Origin: Apium graveolens
Taxonomy: Eukaryota; Streptophyta; Magnoliopsida; Apiales; Apiaceae
Assembly (NCBI RefSeq): GCF_009905375.1
Contig: NC_133648.1
Coordinates: 91,824,631-91,888,630, forward strand
Direction: 5' to 3'
DNA: 64,000 nucleotides
The notes under the pieces are model-generated. The model did no database searches and was not told where the DNA came from. It saw only the letters and a program-made list of their open reading frames with translations. Below are positions 22,589-35,100 of this stretch, in pieces. The position numbers and the translations under genes are program-made. Numbering within the stretch: the stretch's first letter is position 1; the number at the start of each line of letters is the position of its first letter.

Positions 22589-24686
22589 TGTAATAACCCC
22601 AATTTTTGAGAAATTTTGAAACCCTTATGAATAGTGTTTTTGCTGAACGAGAAAACTTTTCATGCCACGCTATGTAGGGGTTCTGTTATTGATCTTATGG
22701 GATATTATTAGTACTCTATGAAGTATATAAGTGTATGTAAAGATCGTCAGAATCCAATTCCGAACACTTTGGTTTTTCCCGGAAATCCACAAGATACGGA
22801 GAGAATTGAGTATAAGGTAACAGGATAAAAAGGATTTAAATTAAAGGATTATAATAGAGGATCATAAAAAGGAATATAATGTATTGAGAAAGGTTAAGGG
22901 AACCTAAGTAATAAGATCCCGGGTATGATCCTTCAAACGATAAACGAGAATGAAAGTTAAGCGAACCGTATAACAGATCAGCGGTCATTAGGCAAACGAT
23001 TAGGAAGTTAATCAAAGGGATTAGTGGGAATGATGTCATCCAACCAATAGAAAGAGGACAAGGAAGGGAGGATGACATCATGAGGATGACACAAGCATGA
23101 CAAGGGAAGGAAGGAGGTGTGGTTGAATGAGAACCACACAAATTCAAGGGCAAGAAGGTAATTGACTAAAGCAAACACAAAAACAAATCAACCAAGCCAA
23201 GTAAAATCATTTTCATCAAAATCAAAAAGCAACCAAGGCTTGTTCTTGAAGAGCTCTCGGCTTTTTAGCATTTTAAAGGCAAAGAATTTCAAAACTCAAG
23301 ATCCAAGCCTCCTAAATTGGTAAGATAATTCCCTAATCATCTTCATGCTTAGTTAGGACTATATCATGAGTTTAAGCCATTAATTCCTTCTCAATCTTCT
23401 TCATTTAATCAAAGAAGAAGACAATGAATAGTGTTTTCAAGTTTTTAACTTGAAATTTTTCTTGTTTTTCTTGAAGATCCAAGCATTCTTAAGACTTCTC
23501 AAAGCTTCTTAAGGCTTCCTAGCTCCTCCCACCACTTCAAGGAAGGTATACCATCTCCAAACCCTAGATTCCTATATATTATAAGATGATTTTGATTAGT
23601 AGGATGATATTGTAGCTTGTTGTTGTGATCAGAGTTTGGGATTTGAAATGGTAGTGAAATGGAATGGTAAATGTTGTGGTTTTGATTAAAAGAACTTAAG
23701 TATGATTAAAGTTAAGTTTAGGCATAAGTATGATTGATTAAATTGAATTGGTTGGGGTTGTTATGATGTGATAAGGATGGATGTTGGTTGTATGTTGGAT
23801 TTGAGGTTGATTTGGGATGGTTTTGAATGGTTTAAAATATTGGAAATCGCGTAAACATAGCCGTCGTAACATCCGATTTCTTTGGACTGTTTTTGTGCAT
23901 AGCATTAGGACCCGAGAACCCCCTGCTAGATTATGACCACTGCCATGATTAGATAGCTCATGTTACGAGCTTCGTTTTGATATGTAGTCCGTTCGATTCC
24001 GATGCACGGTTTAGGAGAAACGACCGTTTCAAGTAACGGCATTTCGCAAACGAAACTTTTCCCCTCGCCTTACTTTGAAACATAGGTTAAAGACCAAAAA
24101 GGGTTAATTAATGTATGAAACATTTATGGTAAGTGTGTTAGGCAGTTGGTAAGACACTCGCGAAGGAATCGCTTTAAAACTCGTAAAGGTTAAATTATTA
24201 AAAATGGTGGAGCCGAGGGTACCCGAGTGACTTAAGCGAATCAGTGAGCGCAAAACAAGTGTTAGAGTCTAAGTTAGTTAAAGTATAGATTTACAAGTGA
24301 TTTTGGTTTAATTCCAACTTACTTGTTGTTTATAGGTTACCAGACTCGTCCCGAGCCTTTTATCACCCCGAGTCGCTCAGGCAAGTTTTCTACCCGTTAT
24401 AACTGTTGTTGTGATGAATATATGTATTTGCATTATCTTGCGACAGATGCATGTTGGTTAATTAGCAAATGATGCAATATATTGAAGCATGCTGCTATGG
24501 TATATATATATGCATGCCTGTTTCGCATTCTTTCCATATATATATATCTGTTGGTTCAGTTGATAATACCTATGCTAGAGGATAGCGGTAACTTGCATAT
24601 ACCCTTAGTATAGGGACCCAAAGGTGAAAATATTTTCTAAAACCGGGAGTCGAGGATCCCGAGTAGATTTTGTATATATGGATATG

Positions 24687-24687
24687 G

Positions 24688-24721
<34 letters not shown>

Positions 24722-25040
24722 ATGGTTATAGTTTTCCAAACTATTAATCGAATAAGGTTTATTCGATAACTTTAACTTTATTTTATTATTGAATATTATT
24801 TCGAATATTCATCCGAGGACTTATGACTCCTTTATTTTATTATTGAATATTATTTCGAATATTCATCTGAGGACTTATGACTCCTTTATTTTATTATTGA
24901 ATATTATTTTGAATATTCATTCGAGGGCTTATGACTCTTTTATATTATTATTGGATATTACTTGGATATTCATTTGAGGATGTATGACTCCTTTATTTTA
25001 TGAATATTATTTATAATATTCATTCGAGGTATTATGACTC
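24687..25040. repeat. TA microsatellite and 54-bp tandem repeat in the F LTR
   Basis: A run of TA dinucleotides broken by one TTT is followed by about four to five copies of a 54-bp unit containing GAATATTATTTCGAATATTC and GAGGACTTATGACTCC. The same array is at 34240-34583 in the other LTR, with a shorter TA run. Confidence 0.85.
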
Positions 25041-26209
25041 CGCTTATTACTGAAATATATTCTTTATTTTATTAAAGAATAAGGGTTCAATAATCAAACT
25101 TATTTTCGATTATTCAAATAAAGATGATACTTTCATATAAGTATATCTTTGGTTATTTAATGTTTATTTCAAGTATAAGTTTAATACTTCTACTTCAATT
25201 ATTTTTATAAAGATTATTCTTTATGGGAATATTATTTAAATAATAATATTCAGTCATTTTCTAAATATTCTGGGGACTGATTTACTTCATTAAATCAGCT
25301 TTACTCCAAACACTCTATAAAGTGTTTTCGAGTCTTCAAAATGATTTTTAAAAGTTAGAGCGGATCCCAAAACTCATTTTTATATTTAAGATCTTCCTTT
25401 TAAGGGGATTTAAATACTCGCTCAAAACCTAAGGGATCCGGCTCTATGGTGTATTTTATATTCGCAACAAGGTTGCTGTTTTGATAAATGAATTGATTAC
25501 TTGCCCAATGTTCGGGAAGTAAGCCCATCTAATTGAGTCGGCATAAGCGACAGGCCGGGGTACGGTCTATCAAAGTGTAAGTGGCTGGGTGGCAGTCCAT
25601 CAACGCGTAAGAGGCCGGGTGGCGGTCCAGCACAAGGTCCTTATGTGGCCAGGGTGATGACCGGTGGGGGATTCATCCATCTACTAGTAGAAAAGGTTAC
25701 TTATTGGTATCTTTGCCTGATCAGCAAGATATCTGGTTTATGCCAAAATTCTTTTCCTTTCCAAAATTCATTGGATGTTTCAAACTCTGTTCATACTTTA
25801 CATAACAGAGGTTCCAGGAAATGTTTAAAGAGATATATATGTGGATATATATATATCGGGACTAAATAAAGTATCTCGTAATTTTTTTTCATTCAATAAT
25901 ATTTCAAAGATTGAATCTATTCAAGTCTTAACTTGTGGTCTCATCTATGGGATGTTTTTCTTAAAACTTATAATACTTTGAACGGTGGTAGTTCAAGTAG
26001 CTTTATAAATGATATAAGTGTAGTGAAGTATTGGTAACTTCATTCCTTGTTTTTACTTATATCTAGTAAGTAATTATCTTACACATGATAGAGATTCTAG
26101 TAAGTATCCATTTAGATACTTATATTATTGTTATCACTATGTAGTATCTTGCGAGCTGTAAGGCTCACTCTTGCTTTATTTCTTCATCACACAACAACAG
26201 TTAGGAGAG

Positions 26210-26311
26210 ATGGCCAGACTCCAGCAGACCCAGCGCAAGCGCGTGGGAAGCATCCCGCGTCTTCCCGATGATGTTGTAGCTGCTATAGCTGCAGAGGTAG
26301 ATCTATTGTAG
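26210..26311 (+). CDS. small basic ORF in the F LTR (33 aa), putative
   Basis: ATG to TAG, 33 codons starting MARLQQTQRKRVG and continuing with PRLPDDVVAAIAAEVDLL. It lies about 300 bp before the LTR end, right after a conserved CTCACTCTTGC...CAACAG block, so it could sit in the transcribed leader as an upstream ORF. It is GC-rich amid AT-rich LTR. The second LTR has it at 35755-35856 with one visible change (Ile to Val). Solo LTR G has an ATG at the same place whose product begins with RLTARKRVG. Coding status is inference; it could be a conserved RNA or DNA site. Confidence 0.35.
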   Translation: MARLQQTQRKRVGSIPRLPDDVVAAIAAEVDLL

Positions 26312-26607
26312 ATCAGACCATCTACTTTTGAGAATCAATTATGTATAATTATAACTTGTGGCAGATAATGGCAATTAACTGTAAATTTATCAAGTAATCA
26401 TTTTGGGTTGTAATAACTTTTAAATTGTGGATTCAAAGACTTGTACTTATTTAAATTTCATCTCTGAGACTATAACGGGTTGTGGTGTGTGTTAGTGTGG
26501 GGTCACAGCATAAGGTTATTTATTATTAATTAAGTGAAGTGATATTGTGGAAAGAAAGACCGTGACGACCCGGATCCCCGACCCCGGATCTGGGGGTGTT
26601 ACAGAAA

Positions 26608-26619
26608 TGGTATCAGAGC
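26608..26619 (+). other. primer binding site of element F
   Basis: TGGTATCAGAGC, complementary to the 3' end of initiator tRNA-Met, four bases after the 5' LTR. About 440 nt of leader without recognisable coding follow. Confidence 0.9.
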
Positions 26620-27059
26620 TAAGCGTTATAAACCTCAGAGATGATGGGACGTTAAGATAATAAGTTAACTAAGATAATAAGAACTCTTGCCAAGTTCATA
26701 GTCGGGCTACCTAACGTAGCACTGACAGTTAAAACCCTTATGGGAACCCTTATAAATGTAGCGATAGAAGCGTAGTTCGTTATCGTATATGGTAGCGGGA
26801 CTCCGAACCCTGAAGTTGAGGAACATCAACGCGATGATGTTTTATTACTAATTGGAGATCAGATTGTGGATCCAATAGAGCGTCCTAACGCAGGACCGGA
26901 TGATGTTGATATTGAGGATGTAGCGGTTGAGGATGTTGTCCTAGAAGGGATAGTTGCTGAGGAGGATCCCATGGAGGATCCTGACGAGATTGGATAAAGG
27001 ACCACTGATGAATTGATGACCCTGGTTGGGTCGACTACCAGAGGTAGGATTGGCCGGTC

Positions 27060-27960
27060 ACTAATAGAGGTTCGTTCAAGTTTGTAAAGATAGTAGCCCC
27101 TTTAACGCGGCTTACTCATAAGACTGAGAAGTTCGAATAGACAGAGAAATGCGAGAACAGCTTTTAAGAACTGAAGCAAAGGTTGGTGACGGCCCCTATG
27201 TTGGCGTTGCCGGATGGAAAAAGGAGATTTTGTGATTTGTAAGTGACGCTTCGCATAAGGAATTAGGGTGCTTCTTAGCACAGCAAGATAATCGCGTCTG
27301 CGTCAAGACAATTAAGGTAATATGAAATTCGATATCCCTGCCCATGAGCTTAGGCTCGTGGCAATAGTTTTACCCTAAAGATTGGAGGAAAGTGCGAGAA
27401 TTACCTAAGCCATAAGTGCTCTAGTACATTTTCACGTAGAAAGAGCTCAACATATGCCAGAGGAGGCAGTTAGAGCTAATCAAGAATAATGATTGGGAGA
27501 TTCTTTATCATTCGGGGAAAGCCAATATGGTGGCTGATGCCCTTAGTAAAAAGGAGAGACTCAAGATGATAATGTCTTTTGGAGAGTTTATAAGAGATTT
27601 TGAGAAAATGGAAATAGAAGTGAAGGTAACCGGAGCCGGTACCGAAAAAAAACTGTTTGAGATTGCAATACAGCCCGAATTATTGGAAAAAATCATATTA
27701 TGCCAGAATAAGTTATGAATGAAGGCAGAGAGCCAACAATTAGATAAAAGATTAATATCGAGAAAGATGATAAGGGAATAATGAGGTATTCCTATAGAAT
27801 TTGGGTTCCGAAAGTTCAAGAGCGTAAGGATGAGAACTTAGATGAGAGCCATAGTTTGAGGAATAAGATTTAGAGCAAACCCTGAACGTGATAGTCAGGG
27901 AGGTCGCCATCAAGATAGAAGGAACCCATGACATAATGGAGTGGAAAATGAGGATTTTAA
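27060..27960 (+). pseudogene. pol: gypsy RT/RNase H and integrase N-terminus fragment (element F), out of order
   Basis: Frame-broken but clear gypsy sequence: KIVAPLTRLTHKTEKFE and ELKQRLVTAPMLALPDGK (end of RT), CENSF, and the RNase H end DWEILYHSGKANMVADALSK near 27490-27550. Then FGEFIRDFEKMEIEVK and YRIWVPKVQE (integrase N-terminal side, to about 27830). These parts normally follow gag and protease, but here they precede the gag remnant at 28100. They may be a duplicated or captured fragment. No catalytic RT motif is visible. Confidence 0.7.
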
Positions 27961-28099
27961 ATTAAAAGATGACCCCAATTATGGGGAGTAGGATGAAACA
28001 TTTCATACTAAGGAAACAGAAAGTCGAGTAAGGAAAGGAGACCCGAGACGGTACTCCTATACGGCAATTCATGGACCTGTCTAGACAGAACTTAGACTA

Positions 28100-28560
28100 T
28101 TATCCCCAACCACCACCCTGAGGAGACAGTGCGGTGAAAAATTCTTTCAGGACCTTTAAGTCGCTAAGCTCTCAGAGTTCCATGGAACAAGCTGACCCAG
28201 CCGAGGCAAGAGCCTGGCTAAAGGAAATATAGGAATTATTTGAGATTCTAAATGATTGACGAATCTCAAAAGGACTGTTTTTGTCACTTACCCTCCCAAG
28301 AGAGAGACCACCCGCTGGTGAAAGGCCAAGGAAGGCACGGAGCAAGAGATTATAATAAACTGATTAAAGTTCAGCCAATTGTTTTCGGGAAAGTAATTCC
28401 CAAGGTTATGGAATAGTATAAAAGCTTTAGAGCCAGAACAAAGGCAGACGAGTATGATGAATTATGAATCTAAGTTGTAAAAGTTATCAAGATTCGTTCT
28501 GAAGACACGAATCCAGAATGACGGGATGTTTGAAATCAATGCTTATGTTGTGTTGGTTCA
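28100..28560 (+). pseudogene. gag: gypsy gag remnant (element F)
   Basis: Shows DPAEARAWLKEI, ELFEILND, a frame-shifted TVFVTY segment and later VIPKVMEY, with several stops and frame changes. The pattern matches the capsid region of plant gypsy gag, which forms the particle. Placed downstream of an RT/RNase H fragment, contrary to the normal order. Confidence 0.6.
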
Positions 28561-31355
28561 TGAAATAATGATAAGAGAAAGGAATATAAAGGCAAGAGAG
28601 TTTGAGGAATGATAAGGGAGTTGGGTATGAGGAAACCCTAAAGACTCGTAGAAATAGAAATAGAAGAGTATGTAATCGTCAGGATGAGGGTGATTCACCA
28701 TGAGTTAAAATTGATGGTTGAAGGCATAAGAGTTATGTATATTTTATCCCCTTTAAGTTGGGAGGATTCGAGGAAACCTTGAGGTAATTCGAAGGATAAA
28801 TAATGAGACGCGGATAGACTGAGGAGACAAGAAAGTAAGAAATTAAGAAAATTGGATGAAGGAAGTGACCTTCAAGAATGGGAAATGTAAGACCGGTGGC
28901 TTGATACCCAGAAAGGGAGACGCCAGGTATGAAAGATATCCCAACATTGAGGTGACTGTTGAGATAAACAACAAAAGTAAATAAGGAATTATTAAGAAGA
29001 AGTTCACGTTGAACACGACCAATATCTTCCAGAACATCCTTGTTATCGTTACCAAATTAGGCAAGACAAGCGGATAACCGTTGTTATCTTTTGGAGGCCA
29101 TATGAATTGACCTCAATTTGAATAAGGATGCTATTATGAAGTTAGGTATAGACTATCGAGGTGGGAATGATGAATATGATAATCTATCAAGGAAATATGA
29201 CTTGATTTATTCGTGGAAGGATGCAGGTACCTTTTAAAGGTGGAATTAAGGATAGAACATTGGTAACTTAAAATGAATCCTAGGGGACTGCATAAAGGTT
29301 GGCATGTCACCCTTAATAGGGACAGTATGAGTTTTGACAGTATGATTGGGAAAGGGTTAAGGTAACAACAACCTTTAAGAATCAGTGGAGAAATTTTGCA
29401 GAAGTATATAGACAATGGTTCTACTATTAGTAAATGGTATTGTGATATGCCCTGTATCTAGGGAATACAGGAGGAACGATTGAAGGATAACCTTAGAGGT
29501 TTTATAAGGAAAAAGGTAATATTCAAAATTCTCAAGAATAGAAATGTGGATAAAGGAAATATGACGTAATTATAATGATGCCAAGTGGGGCACGTGTTAA
29601 ACCACGAGAAAGTATGGATCAAACCAGTAATGGTCGAAATTGTTCAGGGCAATTAGGACTTAAGAAAAAAAAATGTTCTAAGTATGATTGAGAGTCAGTC
29701 TTGACAAGTGATTAGCCTCTAAAGACTGAGGCAATAACTTATGGAAAAATGGTGATTTTTTTTTTCTTTTTCCCATCTGATTTTAAGGAAAACATCTTCA
29801 CTCAAGCAGTGATCGGAAATAAGGTAGAAAATTTATTTGGAGGTGGTTAAAATGACATTGACTGTAAGGAAATTTTACTATCAGGAAAGGCCAAAGAGGT
29901 GGCCGACACTTTAAAGGTAAGAGGATAATTATAGGCGCGTGTGCCAAAAGAATACAGTGATGATGGTTAAAAATTTGAAGGTTGAATTATGGTTTGGAAG
30001 ATTGACATTCCTTCTGATGACTGTGCAATATCCAACCGTAATAGTAGTTGGTAAAAGTTTAATTCGTGTAATCGCCATGAACAGGCTATCTATCTTAGGA
30101 GGTCCTATCTTGGGATAAGCCAGGACCATGTTTCCAAAAGGACTAGACGAACCTTTGAGTTAAGTCTTCTATTTAAGGCATATGATTAAAAATGGTATTA
30201 ACCTGCTATCGTTGCTTTGATTGAAACTCTTCTGTAATTTTATCTGCTTCATGTCATGAAAGTACGTCAAAGTTTGGAGTGTTCTTCATGAATTGTGATT
30301 GGTGGTTATGTTAACTCCTTAGGAGAATTTGATACGACATGTATAGACTCCGTATGGTTAGATATTAAGATTTTATGGAAAAATGAATGACGACAGTAGG
30401 TCAGTGGTGGACCATAGTAAGGCAGCAATGATTCTGCGAGTATTGAGCTGATTACAACCGTGAGAGTTGTATTGGAATGGGTGTTGAGATTGAGTACCAC
30501 TAATCGGGTCGTGGTAGTGTATAAGTTATTATTGATAGACTAATTAAGTAGAGTATCTACCTAGTGAATAATTATTCTTTCTTATCAATAGAGAGTCGTA
30601 TTATTATACGAGGAAGGTTACGGTGCAAGCATAGAATTCTAGTAACGATGATGTATAGAATGAGATCCCAGATTCGATTTTCGATGTCGAGGGAGTTTCA
30701 AAGGTGATTATGTATAAGCTCGAGGAAGAGTGTGGGTCCATAGAATGATGGACGGGATAGCGAAAATATTTAGGCATGGGAAATACGAGGCTATAATGTT
30801 TGATGCTGATATAAATACGTATATGTTTTGTTCTCCTATGACAAACCTCTATAGTTCAGAGGTAGGTTCCAAGCCAGATATTTTGTGGCAGTATATTTTT
30901 TTCATATATACAATTCTCTTCAGTTCGTTCTTTTCTCTTCTTTTCATTTCATGTAAGCTGAGAAGAACAACCCTTCCAAAAGGGGAGGTATTGCCGAATG
31001 ACTATCTATCTGTGTGATAGAAGCCGAGTAGGATACCAGCTATTGTTTAATTGCTTGTCAAGTACTAAAGGCTGGCCACCTTCTGTACTAACTATGCGAT
31101 ATAACAAGTGTTCATGATCATAGTGATCTCTCAACAAATTCCTTTACTTCTATTTGATTGATCAAATTTTGGAAAATAGAAACAACTGAAAAAGGAGTAA
31201 TAAAGTGGTGGTAGTATGCGGAATGGGAACACATTCGTGATACTAAGGTTGACGTGGTTATTAAAAGGTTATAGAACGCTAACGAGCAAAAGTATAACCA
31301 GTATAATATTAGGAACGGAAGGTAGTAGTGATTACGAACTGGAAAAGAATGGGTA
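28561..31355. other. degenerate interior of element F
   Basis: No usable coding. A weak second RNase H-end match (SGKAKEVADTL, about 29880-29915) suggests that the usual gag-RT-RNase H-integrase order exists here in strongly decayed form. The rest (about 28600-29850 and 29950-31350) I cannot assign. Confidence 0.45.
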
Positions 31356-32126
31356 TTGAGAAGCAGAAGCTATAATGCTAAAAGCAATAATGAGAGTCTG
31401 TGCAATAGACTTGAAAGAATTTGGAATGATCACTTAATTCAGATTGAGTTATCTTACGACAATAGATCATATGTCATTATCGAGATGTCGCCTTATGAGA
31501 TCCTTGAGGGAAGACAATGTCGATCTCCCTTATGTTAGGATGAAGTTGTAGAGCGCAAGATGCTCGGACCCGCAGTAGTCCAAAGGACCAAGGATATGAT
31601 AGATCTAATCAGAGGACGGCTGGTAGTAGCCCAAGATGGACATGATAAGTATGTTGATTTGACACGAAAGGATAAAGAGTATGAAATAGGGGACCTAGTA
31701 ATGTTGTAGGTATCCCTTGGAAAGGATTGATGAGGTTCGGAAAGAAAGGAAAGCTAAGTCTACAATTTGTTGGACCCTTGGATATATTAAGACGTTTGAG
31801 AAGTTAGCATATGAGCTAGCCCTAACCCCGAACATGTAGCAGGTCATAACGTGTTTCACGTATCAATGTTAAGGAAGTGTAATTCAGATGCCAGATAAAT
31901 AGAGGCATATGAGCGCATAGATATGCAACCCGACGTAACCTATATGGAGCAACCAGGAAGGGTTATAGAGTGAAAAGGAACAAGTGCTTAGGAGAAGGAT
32001 TATCAAACTAGGCAGAGTTTGGTGGTAGAACCACAATGTGGGAAAATTGACTCGAGAGTTAGAAAGTGTAATGCTAAGCAAGTATCCCCATTTGTTTTCT
32101 ATCTGATTCCGCGACGGAATCCTTTT
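31356..32126 (+). pseudogene. pol: gypsy integrase C-terminal half (element F)
   Basis: End of the integrase core and C-terminal domain in broken frames: WNDHLIQIELSYDNRSY, MSPYEILEGRQCRSPLC (to 31538), then KMLGPAVVQRTKDM, FVGPLDIL (GP-Y/F-like module) and AYELALTPNM (about 31760-31840). Near the end RRRIIKLGRVWW and KYPHLFSI match the usual C-terminus of plant gypsy pol just before the polypurine tract. Integrase inserts the element copy into DNA; this copy cannot be functional. Confidence 0.75.
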
Positions 32127-32139
32127 AAGGAGGGGAGAC
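32127..32139 (+). other. polypurine tract of element F
   Basis: AAGGAGGGGAGAC immediately before the 3' LTR start TGTAATAACC. Confidence 0.88.
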
Positions 32140-35100
32140 TGTAATAACCCCAATTTTTGAGAAATTTTGAAACCCTTATGAATAGTGTTTTTGCTGAACG
32201 AGAAAACTTTTCATGCCACGCTATGTAGGGGTTCTGTTATTGATCTTATGGGATATTATTAGTACTCTATGAAGTATATAAGTGTATGTAAAGATCGTCA
32301 GAATCCAATTCCGAACACTTTGGTTTTTCCCGGAAATCCACAAGATACGGAGAGAATTGAGTATAAGGTAACAGGATAAAAAGGATTTAAATTAAAGGAT
32401 TATAATAGAGGATCATAAAAAGGAATATAATGTATTGAGAAAGGTTAAGGGAACCTAAGTAATAAGATCCCGGGTATGATCCTTCAAACGATAAACGAGA
32501 ACGAAAGTTAAGCGAACCGTATAACAGATCAGCGGTCATTAGGCAAACGATTAGGAAGTTAATCAAAGGGATTAGTGGGAATGATGTCATCCAACCAATA
32601 GAAAGAGGACAAGGAAGGGAGGATGACATCATGAGGATGACACAAGCATGACAAGGGAAGGAAGGAGGTGTGGTTGAATGAGAACCACACAAATTCAAGG
32701 GCAAGAAGGTAATTGACTAAAGCAAACACAAAAACAAATCAACCAAGCCAAGTAAAATCATTTTCATCAAAATCAAAAAGCAACCAAGGCTTGTTCTTGA
32801 AGAGCTCTCGGCTTTTTAGCATTTTAAAGGCAAAGAATTTCAAAACTCAAGATCCAAGCCTCCTAAATTGGTAAGATAATTCCCTAATCATCTTCATGCT
32901 TAGTTAGGACTATATCATGAGTTTAAGCCATTAATTCCTTCTCAATCTTCTTCATTTAATCAAAGAAGAAGACAATGAATAGTGTTTTCAAGTTTTTAAC
33001 TTGAAATTTTTCTTGTTTTTCTTGAAGATCCAAGCATTCTTAAGACTTCTCAAAGCTTCTTAAGGCTTCCTAGCTCCTCCCACCACTTCAAGGAAGGTAT
33101 ACCATCTCCAAACCCTAGATTCCTATATATTATAAGATGATTTTGATTAGTAGGATGATATTGTAGCTTGTTGTTGTGATTAGAGTTTGGGATTTGAAAT
33201 GGTAGTGAAATGGAATGATAAATGTTGTGGTTTTGATTAAAAGAACTTAAGTATGATTAAAGTTAAGTTTAGGCATAAGTATGATTGATTAAATTGAATT
33301 GGTTGGGGTTGTTATGATGTGATAAGGATGGATGTTGGTTGTATGTTGGATTTGAGGTTGATTTGGGATGGTTTTGAATGGTTTAAAATATTGGAAATCG
33401 CGTAAACATAGCCGTCGTAACGTCCGATTTCTTTGGACTGTTTTTGTGCATAGCATTAGGACCCGAGAACCCCCTGCTAGATTATGACCACTGCCATGAT
33501 TAGATAGCTCATGTTACGAGCTTCGTTTTGATATGTAGTTCGTTCGATTCCGATGCACGGTTTAGGAGAAATGACCGTTTCAAGTAACGGCGTTTCGCGA
33601 ACGAAACTTTTCCCCTCGCCTTACTTTGAAACATAGGTTAAAGACCAAAAAGGGTTAATTAATGTATGAAACATTTATGGTAAGTGTGTTAGGCAGTTGG
33701 TAAGACACTCGCGAAGGAATCGCTTTAAAACTCGTAAAGGTTAAATTATTAAAAATGGTGGAGCCGAGGGTACCCGAGTGACTTAAGCGAATCAGTGAGC
33801 GCAAAACAAGTGTTAGAGTCTAAGTTAGTTAAAGTATAGATTTACAAGTGATTTTGGTTTAATTCCAACTTACTTGTTGTTTATAGGTTACCAGACTCGT
33901 CCCGAGCCTTTTATCACCCCGAGTCGCTCAGGCAAGTTTTCTACCCGTTATAACTGTTGTTGTGATGAATATATGTATTTGCATTATCTTGCGATAGATG
34001 CATGTTGGTTAATTAGCAAATGATGCAATATATTGAAGCATGCTGCTATGGTATATATATATGCATGCCTGTTTCGCATTCTTTCCATATATATATATCT
34101 GTTGGTTCAGTTGATAATACCTATGCTAGAGGATAGCGGTAACTTGCATATACCCTTAGTATAGGGACCCAAAGGTGAAAATATTTTCTAAAACCGGGAG
34201 TCGAGGATCCCGAGTAGATTTTGTATATATGGATATGGATATATATATATATATATTTATATATATATGGTTATAGTTTTCCAAACTATTAATCGAATAA
34301 GGTTTATTCGATAACTTTAACTTTATTTTATTATTGAATATTATTTCGAATATTCATCCGAGGACTTATGACTCCTTTATTTTATTATTGAATATTATTT
34401 CGAATATTCATCTGAGGACTTATGACTCCTTTATTTTATTATTGAATATTATTTTAAATATTCATTCGAGGGCTTATGACTCTTTTATATTATTATTGGA
34501 TATTACTTGGATATTCATTTGAGGATGTATGACTCCTTTATTTTATGAATATTATTTATAATATTCATTCGAGGTATTGTGACTCCGCTTATTACTGAAA
34601 TATATTCTTTATTTTATTAAAGAATAAGGGTTCAATAATCAAACTTATTTTCGATTATTCAAATAAAGATGATACTTTCATATAAGTATATCTTTGGTTA
34701 TTTAATGTTTATTTCAAGTATAAGTTTAATACTTCTACTTCAATTATTTTTATAAAGATTATTCTTTATGGGAATATTATTTAAATAATAATATTCAGTC
34801 ATTTTCTAAATATTCCGGGGACTGATTTACTTCATTAAATCAGCTTTACTCCAAACACTCTATAAAGTGTTTTCGAGTCTTCAAAATGATTTTTAAAAGT
34901 TAGAGCGGATCCCAAAACTCATTTTTATATTTAAGATCTTCCTTTTAAGGGGATTTAAATACTCGCTCAAAACCTGAGGGATCCGGCTCTATGGTGTATT
35001 TTATATTCGCAACAAGGTTGCTGTTTTGATAAATGAATTGATTACTTGCCCAATGTTCGGGAAGTAAGCCCATCTAATTGAGTCGGCATAAGCGACAAGC

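Larger units (their letters stand above)
22589..26603 (+). repeat. 5' LTR of element F
   Basis: 4,015 bp. Contains a TA microsatellite (about 24687-24724), a 54-bp tandem repeat (24782-25040), short GC-rich repeats of the GGCCGGGTGGCGGTCC type (25550-25640), a small basic ORF (26210-26311) and a terminal inverted CCCCGGATCTGGGG near the 3' end. No TATA site chosen with confidence. Confidence 0.95.

Noticed and set aside
22836..23153. A 105-codon minus-strand frame repeated at 32387-32704
   Set aside because: It is duplicated only because it lies in the F LTRs, has no domain signature and is on the antisense strand of the element.
24789..24977. Repetitive frame with NIISNIH and RTYDSFILLL repeats
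   Set aside because: It is the translation of the 54-bp AT-rich tandem repeat in the LTR, not a gene.
26600..26625. Possible tRNA-like sequences at TGGTATCAGAGC sites (26608, 39864, 56895, 43316)
   Set aside because: Only the 12-13 nt complementary to the tRNA 3' end are present; these are primer binding sites, not tRNA genes.
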